Of a stretch of 64,000 nucleotides of DNA, positions 57,434-64,000 are shown in pieces. The stretch's first letter is position 1, and each line of letters starts with the position of its first letter. Below the pieces are notes generated by a model. It saw only the letters and a list, made by a program, of their open reading frames with translations, was not told where the DNA came from and searched no databases. This stretch comes from CAZRVH01 sp964624905 (GTDB lineage Bacteria; Patescibacteriota; Gracilibacteria; Peribacterales; Peribacteraceae): contig CAZUYK010000007.1 of NCBI GenBank assembly GCA_964624905.1, positions 6,096 to 70,095 on the forward strand. The letters run 5' to 3'. The position numbers and the translations under genes are program-made.

Positions 57434-58261
57434 ATGTCTTGGGGTCTGGTCCTCTCCGGCGGCGTGGCGCAAGGGATCGCGAACGTGGGTGTTTTGCAGG
57501 TGCTTGAGGAAGAGGGTCTGACGCCCGATTACATCGCGGGCAGCAGCATGGGCGCCATCGTCGGCGCGCTTTTGGCTCTCGGGTACCCCGCGAGCGTCTT
57601 CGACGGCATCTTGCACAAACTCACCCCCTTCACGGTCGCGGAACCATCGAAAAACCCGCTCAAGAATGGCTTCCACGGGGGCCTTTTCCAGCAGAAGCTG
57701 CACCAGTTCCTCGGCGATCTGCTGGATGGAAAGACCATCGACGATTGCAAGATCCCGTTCGTGTGCGTCGCGGGAAAGGTGGTGAAACCCATCCGTTGGG
57801 AAAATATTTTCTCCCCGGACTTCACGCAGGACGTGCGAACGTGCATCGAGCCGCATTTCTTCCGCCATGATACGAAACTCATCGATGCATTAATGGCGAC
57901 GAGCGCCGTACCCGTAATCTTCTCCCCCGTTCAAGTGGGCGACGAAACGTTCATCGACCTGTGCAGCTTCGGGGCGGTGCCTGCGAGGACCCTGCGGGAA
58001 ATCTATCTGCCGGACGTCGTGATCGGCACGGACACGCAACCGCGTTACCAGAACCTCGCCCCCTTCCTTCCGCCGGGCTGGGGACAATTCCTGATGGCGG
58101 GCGAACAGTCGCTGCGCGAAAGCCTGGACGCGTGCGACCTGGTGATCCAACCGCACCTTCCCTACGGCCCCTACCGCTTCGACAAGGCCGACGCCTTCGT
58201 GAAAGCCGGGCGCGAAGCCGCGGAAAAGGCGCTGCCAAAGATACGCACGCTGGTGCGATAA
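57434..58261 (+). CDS. patatin-like phospholipase (RssA-type)
   Basis: A 275-residue patatin-fold hydrolase. LVLSGGVAQGIANVGVLQVL gives the oxyanion loop (GGxxxG), YIAGSSMGAIVGALLALGYP the GxSxG nucleophile Ser, and the catalytic Asp should be in DETFIDLCSFGAVPARTLRE. The usual DG(A/G) motif reads DLC, so the second half of the dyad is atypical although the Asp is present. Substrate unknown; lipid acyl hydrolase by family. A TACACT hexamer ends 6 nt before the ATG. Confidence 0.85.
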   Translation: MSWGLVLSGGVAQGIANVGVLQVLEEEGLTPDYIAGSSMGAIVGALLALGYPASVFDGILHKLTPFTVAEPSKNPLKNGFHGGLFQQKLHQFLGDLLDGKTIDDCKIPFVCVAGKVVKPIRWENIFSPDFTQDVRTCIEPHFFRHDTKLIDALMATSAVPVIFSPVQVGDETFIDLCSFGAVPARTLREIYLPDVVIGTDTQPRYQNLAPFLPPGWGQFLMAGEQSLRESLDACDLVIQPHLPYGPYRFDKADAFVKAGREAAEKALPKIRTLVR

Positions 58262-58270
58262 ACGGCTTGC

Positions 58271-58510
58271 TTAGGCGATGGCCTTGCCGGCATCGGCGGC
58301 CCGCCCGAGGTTCAGGAATCCTTCGAGCCCCACTGCCTTCGCACGCTCCTGGAGCGTCGCTATGTCGACGGCGACTTGGGATTCGTGAGTCTTTCCCAGA
58401 AATTCGTCCACGATCGGCGGCGTGAAAGATTCGCCGGCATCGGCTTGATCGTCCAACTCCGGAAGAAACCCGTCGCGATCGCCCTCCCTTGTATCAATGG
58501 AATCGAACAT
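58271..58510 (-). CDS. small acidic hypothetical protein
   Basis: A 79-residue acidic protein (FDSIDTREGDRDGFLPELDD ... TPPIVDEFLGKTHESQVAVD, LQERAKAVGLEGFLNL). No family recognised. A TAGCAT hexamer (58518-58523) ends 7 nt before the ATG giving MFDSIDT, supporting this start. It lies downstream of rplT on the same strand and converges on the patatin gene. Confidence 0.5.
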   Translation of the reverse strand: MFDSIDTREGDRDGFLPELDDQADAGESFTPPIVDEFLGKTHESQVAVDIATLQERAKAVGLEGFLNLGRAADAGKAIA

Positions 58511-58553
58511 GCGAAATATGCTACCCCTCGTCACTCGGGATTCAATGGAATTT

Positions 58554-58898
58554 TTATTTCGTGATCTGCTCGACCAGGCTCTTGAAGGCTTCCGGCTCGC
58601 GGACGGCGAGTTCGCTCATCACCTTGCGGTCGATCTGGACACCCTTCTTCTTCACCTGGCCCATGAAGACGGCGTACGTGCTTCCCGTCTCGCGGATAGC
58701 GGCGTTCAAACGAACGATCCAGAGGCTGCGGAAATCGCGCTTCTTCTTTTTGCGATCCATGTACGCGTGCTGGCCGGCCTTGATGACGGCTTCCTTGGCC
58801 TTCTTGAAGGTCACGCGGCGGTTCGCCTGGTAACCCTTCGCGAGGTCGCGAATTTTCTTGTGTCTCCTGTGCCGGACGATTCCACGTTTTACGCGCAT
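58554..58898 (-). CDS. rplT: 50S ribosomal protein L20
   Basis: A 114-residue protein with the full L20 pattern: RVKRGIVRHRRHKKIRDLAK, GYQANRRVTFKKAKEAVIKA, DRKKKKRDFRSLWIVRLNAA and VMSELAVREPEAFKSLVEQI. It is an early assembly protein binding 23S rRNA. Last gene of the infC-rpmI-rplT operon, 12 nt after rpmI. Confidence 0.98.
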   Translation of the reverse strand: MRVKRGIVRHRRHKKIRDLAKGYQANRRVTFKKAKEAVIKAGQHAYMDRKKKKRDFRSLWIVRLNAAIRETGSTYAVFMGQVKKKGVQIDRKVMSELAVREPEAFKSLVEQITK

Positions 58899-58910
58899 GG
58901 GTAGGGAGGA

Positions 58911-59108
58911 TTACTTGAGGTAAGGCAACATCGGCTTGATGTGCGGGATGTTCGTAGGATGGAGGACCAAGGTCCTGTTCTGGCGCTTCGCGCGCTTGCT
59001 CTTCTGCTGGAGAAGGTGGCTGCGGCTGTTGCGCTTCATTGCCATTTTGCCCGAGCCGGTCAATCGGACTCGCTTCTTGGCGCCGCTGTGTGACTTGATC
59101 TTAGGCAT
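58911..59108 (-). CDS. rpmI: 50S ribosomal protein L35
   Basis: A 65-residue basic protein: PKIKSHSGAKKRVRLTGSGK, MKRNSRSHLLQQKSKRAKRQ, ending MLPYLK. Start at MPKIKSH; a longer frame exists upstream but is not L35-like. Middle gene of the conserved infC-rpmI-rplT operon. Confidence 0.97.
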   Translation of the reverse strand: MPKIKSHSGAKKRVRLTGSGKMAMKRNSRSHLLQQKSKRAKRQNRTLVLHPTNIPHIKPMLPYLK

Positions 59109-59192
59109 AAGATGAATTCGGGGCCCGGAGTATAGGAAAGGAAAACGGAGAATGCAAAGGAAAATAGGCAATCCGGACCATTCGGGCGGATT

Positions 59193-59735
59193 TTACCTCT
59201 TAGGGCGTAAAACCGCCGTAAACTGGGGTCCTTGGGGCTTGATCTCCTGCTCCACCTCGGCCACGTCGGCCAAGTCCTTGATGATTTGACGCAGTTTATT
59301 GAGGGCGAACTCCTTGTTGGTCAGTTCGCGGCCGCGAAGGCGGACGGCGAATTTCACCATGTGGCGCTCCTCGAAGAACTCCTTGGCACGCTCCATGAGA
59401 CGGTCGATATCGTGTTTTTCAGTGCGGAACCCGAAGCGGAGCATTTTGGTCTCGCTCTGCTTGGAGTTGGCCTTCTGCTTCTTCTCCTTTTTCTGCACCT
59501 GGTACAGGAAATGGCCGAAATCGTCGATTTTCACCACTGGAGGCACTGCCTTGGGAGACACTTCGATGAGATCCAGTTCCGCGGCCTGGGCGCGCGCAAG
59601 GGCCTCCGCGATGGGAAGTTTCTCTGCTTTTCCTTCGTCATCGATGAGAAGGACTTCCGGCGAGGTGATCTGCGCGTTCATGCGCGGGCGCTTCTCCTGC
59701 TTCTGCTGATTGCGTCCCGTAAAGCGTTGTCTCAA
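59193..59735 (-). CDS. infC: translation initiation factor IF-3
   Basis: A 180-residue IF-3, which keeps ribosomal subunits apart and checks the start codon. The N-domain has KRPRMNAQITSPEVLLIDDE and AQAAELDLIEVSPKAVPPVV; the C-domain has KMLRFGFRTEKHDIDRLMER and KFAVRLRGRELTNKEFALNK. The frame opens with TTG (M-R-Q-R-F); the only ATG (MNAQ) would cut the conserved start, so TTG is chosen. A rare start codon is typical of infC and allows autoregulation by IF-3. Promoter 27 nt upstream. Confidence 0.95.
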   Translation of the reverse strand: MRQRFTGRNQQKQEKRPRMNAQITSPEVLLIDDEGKAEKLPIAEALARAQAAELDLIEVSPKAVPPVVKIDDFGHFLYQVQKKEKKQKANSKQSETKMLRFGFRTEKHDIDRLMERAKEFFEERHMVKFAVRLRGRELTNKEFALNKLRQIIKDLADVAEVEQEIKPQGPQFTAVLRPKR

Positions 59736-59761
59736 ACTGGAAAATGGGGAAAGAGGGCTGA

Positions 59762-59790
59762 AATATAAGGAAATAGGGGCGTTTGGTCAA
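59762..59790 (-). promoter_or_regulatory. promoter of the infC-rpmI-rplT operon
   Basis: On the minus strand TTGACC (59785-59790), 17-nt spacer, TATATT (59762-59767); predicted leader of about 20 nt. Confidence 0.78.
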
Positions 59791-59810
59791 GATACCGGCG
59801 CTCCTTTTGC

Positions 59811-60695
59811 TTACTTCCCCCTGGAGATCGCCTCGAGCGACAGGCTCACGTGCGACTGCGTGTCGGTGACGGGAGTCACGGATAGTCCCTTGATACGAAG
59901 CATGCGGATCGGCCACAGCTTATCCTCGTCCATCGCGGACAGGATGTCACCCGAGAAGAGGCTTTCGGCCTTCGGGAGCTGGGATCCGGCGATGATCTGG
60001 CGGAAGCCGTCTGCGAACGTGTTGGACGTGAACGCGCGCAACAGCTGGCGTTCGGTTCCCCCCGGATCTTTCACGTAGGTCAGGAGATCCGCGGAAAGGA
60101 ACTGCTCCAGGGCGGTCACCGCTGCGGGATTCTCCTCTTCCGTGAGGCGCAGGAGTTCGCCGCGGGAGATTTCGTCGAGCGCGTCGTTCACAGTCAGGTT
60201 ACCCGCGAGATCGATGAAGAGGAGAAGTTGATCGAGGCCTTCGGGCGTGACATCGGCCTCGAAGGAAACGGGCGTGGCGAACAACGGTTCCTTGGCGCCA
60301 TGCAGCGCGGTTCCGGACGCGGTGCCGACCGAGAGAGGCGTGACATGTGTAACGATTCTCTTCTGCTGCCAACGACGCAGGAATAGGTCGAACGTCTGGA
60401 TAAGGCGGTCGATCTCGTCTTGCGGGGGCAGGATGTACATGCGGACTTTCTCATCCTGAGATCCGTTGCCGATCGCTTCCTGGAGCTCGCCGAGTTCGGC
60501 CTGTTCCTGAAGAACGAAGAGCCGTTTCTCGAGCGACGGAAGCGCGAGCGCCGCGGGCAATGCCACGTCTTTCACTTCGCGGATCTGCAGCGTGAAGGAA
60601 TACATCTGGAGTCCGGACAGCACCAGCGCGACACTGCCCACGAGGAGCAGGTTCTTCGTCGTGCGCAGCCGCTTGAAGGACTCGAGCGTGATCAT
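59811..60695 (-). CDS. membrane-anchored protein, possibly PilO-like
   Basis: A 294-residue protein with an N-terminal cytosolic stub and one membrane helix (about 14-34, NLLLVGSVALVLSGLQMYSF), followed by a periplasmic-side helical segment (ALPSLEKRLFVLQEQAELGE) and two alpha/beta domains. The layout (short stub, TM, coiled coil, ferredoxin-like domain) recalls PilO/PilN of type IV pilus machines, and the preceding gene has the same layout. No diagnostic motif is visible. Starts inside the previous gene (ATGA overlap). Confidence 0.55.
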   Translation of the reverse strand: MITLESFKRLRTTKNLLLVGSVALVLSGLQMYSFTLQIREVKDVALPAALALPSLEKRLFVLQEQAELGELQEAIGNGSQDEKVRMYILPPQDEIDRLIQTFDLFLRRWQQKRIVTHVTPLSVGTASGTALHGAKEPLFATPVSFEADVTPEGLDQLLLFIDLAGNLTVNDALDEISRGELLRLTEEENPAAVTALEQFLSADLLTYVKDPGGTERQLLRAFTSNTFADGFRQIIAGSQLPKAESLFSGDILSAMDEDKLWPIRMLRIKGLSVTPVTDTQSHVSLSLEAISRGK

Positions 60696-61285
60696 TTGGA
60701 GGTAAACGAGAACGTGAATGGCGAATGCGCGCCCAGAACGGGATCCGTCTCGCGGGTGAACGCGGGGCGCGTAAACGTCTTGATGAACGGAAGCGATTCC
60801 ACTTTCTCGATGAATGTCGCAAGCACCGTCATGCTGGAAAGACCGGCACGCACATCTCCTCTCACCGCCACCGTTTTTCCATCCACATGGATGCGGGCGA
60901 TCACGATGGATCCGCTCCCCTGCGTCTCGCGGGCGGCCGATTCCAGGGCGGCCTTCACGGTCGCGATGGGCGGCAGCACGTCTTTCTGCGTCTGGAGTAG
61001 GTGGTACGTTTCGTTCTTGATGGGAAGGATGAGATCGTTGCGGGCGGACTCGGCATCATTCACCTTCTGCACGAGCTGCGCCTTGTACTGGCTCAACTGG
61101 TTCGGGCTCAGCTTCTGCCCCTTGATATCGAATGTATTGAAGAGCGGAAGCACCCCGATCTGCGCGATAAGCAGCAAGACGAAAAGCGCGACGCTGAAGA
61201 TGGCGAACGGCTCGGCGATACGGTCGAGAATCGACCGGAAGGACGCTTTGGTAGGTGCCTGTTCTGGAATCTGTGTGTCTTCCAT
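60692..61285 (-). CDS. membrane-anchored protein, possibly PilN/PilO-like
   Basis: A 197-residue protein: cytosolic N-terminus (1-25), TM helix (about 27-50, FAIFSVALFVLLLIAQIGVL), a helical linker (SPNQLSQYKAQLVQKVNDAE) and an alpha/beta domain (GSIVIARIHVDGKTVAVRGD, TVLATFIEKVESLPFIKTF). The last part resembles the PilN/PilO-type domain of type IV pilus alignment complexes. It is coupled to the following gene by a 4-nt overlap. TATAAT (61297-61302) lies 11 nt before the ATG, with GAGGA between. Confidence 0.55.
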   Translation of the reverse strand: MEDTQIPEQAPTKASFRSILDRIAEPFAIFSVALFVLLLIAQIGVLPLFNTFDIKGQKLSPNQLSQYKAQLVQKVNDAESARNDLILPIKNETYHLLQTQKDVLPPIATVKAALESAARETQGSGSIVIARIHVDGKTVAVRGDVRAGLSSMTVLATFIEKVESLPFIKTFTRPAFTRETDPVLGAHSPFTFSFTSK

Positions 61286-61336
61286 GTATTCCTCTTATTA
61301 TAGCGGAAAACGCCTGTTTTGGGGAGGGAGGTGTGT

Positions 61337-61516
61337 TTGACATATTTATATTATGAAGCATAATTTTCTAAGACCGAAATCGGCATTTGGATACAAAAAC
61401 TTAAAAGGAAAGCCAATGCTCTACTTTTGGGAAAGCAATATCGAACTCGACCAATCGCAGCGACCGCTTCCTACCAGTACGAAGGAAAACCGTTCCGAGT
61501 TGGGGCTTTTCTTTTT
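61337..61516 (+). promoter_or_regulatory. possible small transcript or attenuator upstream of prfB
   Basis: TTGACA (61337-61342) with ATAATT 17 nt later could start a transcript of about 145 nt that ends at a stem (AACTCG 61444-61449 with CGAGTT 61496-61501) followed by CTTTTCTTTTT (61506-61516). The stretch is AT-rich and not convincingly coding. A second promoter, TTGGGG (61500-61505), 16 nt, TATACT (61522-61527), would serve prfB itself with a leader of about 28 nt. Confidence 0.4.
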
Positions 61517-61561
61517 AAATGTATACTCCCGCCAGTCCCCTACCTTTAGCCACTCTCTTCC

Positions 61562-62651
61562 ATGGAAGAACTTCTGCAGAAATTACAGGAACTGAAAGAA
61601 GCCGTGCTGACGGGCAAGGACTCTCTTTGAGGCTCGTAAGATCCCGGACCAGATCAAAGAGTTGGAAGCGCAGACGAGTGCCGCGGATATCTGGAACGAC
61701 CAGAAGCGCGCGAACGAACTCTTCGCGAATCTGCGCAATTTGAAAAAGCAGTGGGAACCGGTGAGCGCGCTCGCGGATGAAGTATTGGGACTCGTGGAAC
61801 TCACGCAGCAGTCATCCCCCGAGGACCTTGGCGATTTGCAAAAGGAATACGAGAAGGCACTAGCACAGTGGGGCTCGCTGGAAGGAATGCTGTATCTCTC
61901 GGGAGAGTTCGACCACAACAACGCCTACGTGACGATCAGCGGAGGAGCGGGAGGAACCGAAGCGCAGGACTGGGCGGGGTTCTTGCTGCGCATGTACCTG
62001 CGCTACTGCGAACGCATGGGATGGAAGACATCGTTGCTCGATAAAACCGACGGAGCCGAGGCGGGCATCAAGACCGCCACGGTCTTCGTAGAAGGAGATC
62101 CTGCTTATGGATATCTAAAGTGTGAAAAGGGAACGCACCGCCTCGTACGCCTCTCCCCCTTCAACGCCAAGAGCCTGCGCCAGACGAGCTTCGCGCTCGT
62201 GGAAGTATTGCCAGAAATCAAGGACGCGGATGCCGTGAATATAGAGGCGAAGGACCTGCGCGTGGATACGTACCGATCGGGCGGCGCGGGAGGACAGCAC
62301 GTGAACAAAACGGAATCCGCCATCCGCATCACCCACTTGCCCACGGGCATCGTGGTGAGCTGCCAGACCGAACGCAGCCAGATCCAAAACCGCGAACGCG
62401 CGATGAACATGCTTGCGGCGAAACTCTTGCAGAAACAGCAGGAAGAAATGCTGGCGCAGAAGAAAGACCTGAAGGGCGCCACGCAGTCCGCGGACTTCGG
62501 ACAACAGATCCGCAGCTACGTCCTGCACCCGTACCAGATGGTGAAAGACCTGCGCACCGACGTGGAAACATCTCAAACGCAGGCCGTGCTGGATGGTGAC
62601 ATCCAAGCGTTCATCGACGCAGAACTGAAACGCCAGGCAAAGGAGGGGTAA
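61562..62651 (+). CDS. prfB: peptide chain release factor 2, expressed by programmed +1 frameshift
   Basis: RF2 ends translation at UGA and UAA. Frame 1 reads MEELLQKLQELKEAV, then LTGKDSL and an in-frame TGA (61628-61630); after a +1 slip on CTT the protein continues EARKIPDQIKELEAQTSAAD and so on to residue 362, the normal RF2 length. The anticodon-like tripeptide SPF (VRLSPFNAKS) and the catalytic GGQ (YRSGGAGGQHVNKTESAIR) are intact. The frameshift signal CTTTGAG follows an AAGGA that can act as internal Shine-Dalgarno. This is the known autoregulation by RF2 level and shows that UGA is a stop in this organism. Confidence 0.95.
61615..61631 (+). other. prfB: programmed +1 frameshift site of prfB
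   Basis: AAGGA (61617-61621), four nt, slippery CTT (61625-61627), TGA stop (61628-61630), then G. In the shifted frame GAG (61629-61631) is read next. E. coli has AGGGGG three nt before CTTTGAC; the spacing here is one nt longer. Confidence 0.88.
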
Positions 62652-63176
62652 TCAACTCCCGGTTTTTTTGAGGATCAGATCACTATAGGAAACAGACAGA
62701 AGATCTTCTTCTTTAATATCGAACAGGTCCATGTAGAGCCTGCATTGCTTTTGCAATTCATCAACACCAATCGTTCCGTCTTCATCGATCGCCTCTATCT
62801 CCATAAATGTCCCAAGCCCTTCGACCGTATCCAGATGGAATTTCACATTATCAATGAAGAAAATTTCGCGACGTTTGTCGACTATAGCTAGCACTTTCAT
62901 GGTTTTCATCAGAATCTCTTTCAGCGACGATTCGGGATTGTTTTTCACAAGCAGGATCTTCGACTCTTTCGGCCCCTCCTGGTCATGGCGCTCGTAGTAC
63001 ACAAGGAAATTTTCGATATTCCCTTCGCGCAGCTTCAATCGCCCCTGAGGAACTTTGAAGTACGTGTCAATCTGATGATCCGTCCCCTTCGCGTCGGCCT
63101 TTTTTTCAATAAGCACCGAGCGAATCTTCTCTTGATCCGAACACTTCGCTTTGATTTCAATATTTAGATGCTTCAT
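62652..63176 (-). CDS. CYTH-domain protein (CyaB/ThTPase-like)
   Basis: A 174-residue CYTH (triphosphate tunnel) protein. The N-terminal strand HLNIEIKAKC carries the ExK part of the ExExK signature, TDTYFKVPQGRLKLREGNIE the following tunnel strands, and FHLDTVEGLGTFMEIEAIDE the conserved acidic strand. Members act on triphosphates or make cAMP (class IV adenylate cyclase); which one applies cannot be told. A TATGAT hexamer (63183-63188) ends 6 nt before the ATG. Stop codons of this gene and prfB abut. Confidence 0.85.
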   Translation of the reverse strand: MKHLNIEIKAKCSDQEKIRSVLIEKKADAKGTDHQIDTYFKVPQGRLKLREGNIENFLVYYERHDQEGPKESKILLVKNNPESSLKEILMKTMKVLAIVDKRREIFFIDNVKFHLDTVEGLGTFMEIEAIDEDGTIGVDELQKQCRLYMDLFDIKEEDLLSVSYSDLILKKTGS

Positions 63177-63200
63177 GACCGAATCATACCCCAATGATCC

Positions 63201-63464
63201 TTACGCCGCCTGTCCGAAGTTCTGGCGAATAATGATCCGCCTCTTCTCCTCCGCTTCCGGCGTGAATTGGTAATTCCAATCTGCAGTGGCAAGCAGCACG
63301 AGCATTTTTCGGCGAATGGCATCACATTCTTCCTGCTCCACGGCGACGTCATGCTCCAAAAGAAGTTCGGCTCCGCGGGCGCGCTGTTCGTCCGTTCCTA
63401 TCTCCTGCACACCATCAAAAAGATCCTGGATAGGGTCGGCGGTGTAGTTGCGATGGGTATACAT
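63201..63464 (-). CDS. small hypothetical protein
   Basis: An 87-residue soluble, helical, acidic protein (NYTADPIQDLFDGVQEIGTD, EECDAIRRKMLVLLATADWN, EAEEKRRIIIRQNFGQ). No family recognised. A TAGGAT hexamer lies 9 nt before the ATG. The CYTH gene follows 24 nt later on the same strand. Confidence 0.55.
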   Translation of the reverse strand: MYTHRNYTADPIQDLFDGVQEIGTDEQRARGAELLLEHDVAVEQEECDAIRRKMLVLLATADWNYQFTPEAEEKRRIIIRQNFGQAA

Positions 63465-63502
63465 AGGAGGGCGATCCTACTCCGCGCAGTTTCGCGCGCA
63501 AG

Positions 63503-63527
63503 AAAAAAGCGCCCCTTACGGGACGCT
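63503..63527 (-). terminator. intrinsic terminator of the histone-fold gene
   Basis: AGCGTCCC GTAA GGGGCGCT forms an 8-bp stem with one G.T pair, followed on the minus strand by a T-run. Confidence 0.88.
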
Positions 63528-63550
63528 TCGTTCTTTGTTCGGGGTTAGGA

Positions 63551-63724
63551 TTACAGATCCTCGCCGCGGACAGTCTTGCGGCCGTTGGCCGAAGCGCGCT
63601 TCACAGCCTTTGCGAGTGCCTCCTCGAGGAACTTGCTGGCGTGCTCGGCGAGATCACCGGAGGACATCATGCCCTTCTCGTTGATGAAAGCCTTGATTGC
63701 GGATGCAACGACGTAGCTGCTCAT
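63551..63724 (-). CDS. 57-residue histone-fold protein
   Basis: A 57-codon frame reading MSSYVVASAIKAFINEKGMM, then SGDLAEHASKFLEEALAKAV and KRASANGRKTVRGEDL. This fits a single histone fold: short alpha1 (ASAIKAFINEKG), long amphipathic alpha2 (SGDLAEHASKFLEEALAKAVKRA) and a final loop/alpha3 with the characteristic NGRKTVRGEDL (compare the R-x-T-V-x-x-E-D of archaeal histones). Small bacterial histones of this size are known to dimerise and bind DNA. It has its own promoter and terminator, so it is a complete gene despite its size. Confidence 0.78.
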   Translation of the reverse strand: MSSYVVASAIKAFINEKGMMSSGDLAEHASKFLEEALAKAVKRASANGRKTVRGEDL

Positions 63725-63757
63725 AAGAACTGGGGTAAAGAAGTAAATGCGAATGGG

Positions 63758-63787
63758 ATTCTAGGGACACATGCAACACCTCCGCAA
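63758..63787 (-). promoter_or_regulatory. promoter of the histone-fold gene
   Basis: On the minus strand TTGCGG (63782-63787), 18-nt spacer, TAGAAT (63758-63763); leader about 27 nt. The rest of the gap up to the tRNA gene (63788-63946) holds no feature I can support. Confidence 0.65.
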
Positions 63788-63946
63788 GTCCATTCTCAAA
63801 ATTCACGGTGAATTCCTAAGCCAATATGCAATTGACGCAATTGTGGTTTGCCGTGCAACGTGCGAACGACACAGACTTGCCATCGACGGGCCAACACTCC
63901 ACAATGGGCCAGCTGACCCCGAAAAACGCATTTCCGCGTTCCCCCT

Positions 63947-64000
63947 GGAGAGGTGGCTGAGTGGTCGAAAGCGCACGACTCGAAATCGTGTATCCCGGAA
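63947..64000 (+). tRNA. tRNA-Ser (CGA), 3' part beyond the window
   Basis: GGAGAGGTGGCTGAGTGGTC is the tRNA-Ser 5' end and D-arm; the anticodon stem CACGA/TCGTG encloses CTCGAAA (anticodon CGA). The window ends in the variable arm. Confidence 0.92.

Noticed and set aside
61353..61595. 80-codon frame upstream of prfB
   Set aside because: It runs through the prfB promoter and start codon in another frame; no recognisable product.
61562..61630. prfB as a pseudogene because of an early stop
   Set aside because: The stop is the classical TGA with CTT slip site and internal Shine-Dalgarno-like AAGGA; downstream sequence is intact RF2.
1..64000. CRISPR array or cas genes
   Set aside because: No direct repeats with regular unique spacers were seen and no Cas-like protein is present.
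1..64000. Insertion sequences, integrases or prophage
   Set aside because: No transposase, integrase or phage structural protein was found; the only foreign-looking DNA is the AT-rich protease gene.

Overview
The window looks like chromosome from a candidate phyla radiation (CPR/Patescibacteria) bacterium, most plausibly a Peregrinibacteria/Peribacter-like organism. The reasons are a compact gene set of about 57% GC by eye, scavenging and fermentation genes rather than biosynthesis, many unrecognised envelope proteins, an ECF sigma factor paired with a FecR/DUF5667 anti-sigma protein, and a high density of leaderless genes. An intact prfB with the classical +1 frameshift at UGA shows that UGA is a stop codon, which argues against the Gracilibacteria/SR1 code. 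The taxonomic call is inference; there is no 16S rRNA here.

Layout. 1-2.7 kb: raiA/hpf, a 7TM envelope protein and an ATP-grasp glutamate-ligase-like protein on the minus strand. 2.8-7.4 kb: an unrecognised three-gene operon whose middle protein carries a pre-toxin-TG-like segment. 7.4-19 kb: housekeeping and surface genes (proS, Nudix, uppP, csp, pfkA, a serine beta-lactamase-fold protein, a KOW protein, tRNA-Glu, rlmH/rlmD, a secreted HExxH protein). 19-24 kb: a truncated sugar-transferase-like membrane protein, a sugar nucleotidyltransferase, a lipoprotein resembling the SecD periplasmic domain, and a SecD with an inserted parvulin domain. 24-31 kb: folA, thyA, mscL, nth, a DnaQ-type exonuclease, def, gatB. 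31.3-32.1 kb: a gene-free stretch with many hairpins and a terminator, a candidate large non-coding RNA. 32-41 kb: efp, anti-sigma/ECF sigma, wzy-like, wecB, uppS, gpmA, wecG and a DsbA-like lipoprotein without its CxxC.

41-45.5 kb: trmD, small membrane proteins, an orphan TrpC-like protein and a HEPN-like protein. 45.5-46.4 kb: an AT-rich, probably acquired trypsin-like protease. 46.4-50.7 kb: a flavodoxin / 2-oxoacid oxidoreductase operon with an S-layer-homology gene inside it. 50.8-55.3 kb: MBOAT acyltransferase, SGNH-like partner and a fused ADP-forming acyl-CoA synthetase. 55.4-64 kb: NIF3-like, a patatin, infC-rpmI-rplT, PilN/PilO-like proteins, prfB with programmed frameshift, a CYTH protein, a 57-residue histone-fold protein and the start of a tRNA-Ser.

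How it fits together. PfkA and GpmA feed glycolysis; the two-subunit oxidoreductase with flavodoxin, followed by ADP-forming acyl-CoA synthetase, would turn a 2-oxoacid (probably pyruvate) into acetate and ATP. UppP, UppS, WecB, WecG, the Wzy-like protein and MBOAT/SGNH indicate an undecaprenol-linked, O-acylated surface polysaccharide. Many genes have a TANNNT hexamer ending 6-7 nt before the start codon, so they are probably transcribed without a 5' leader.
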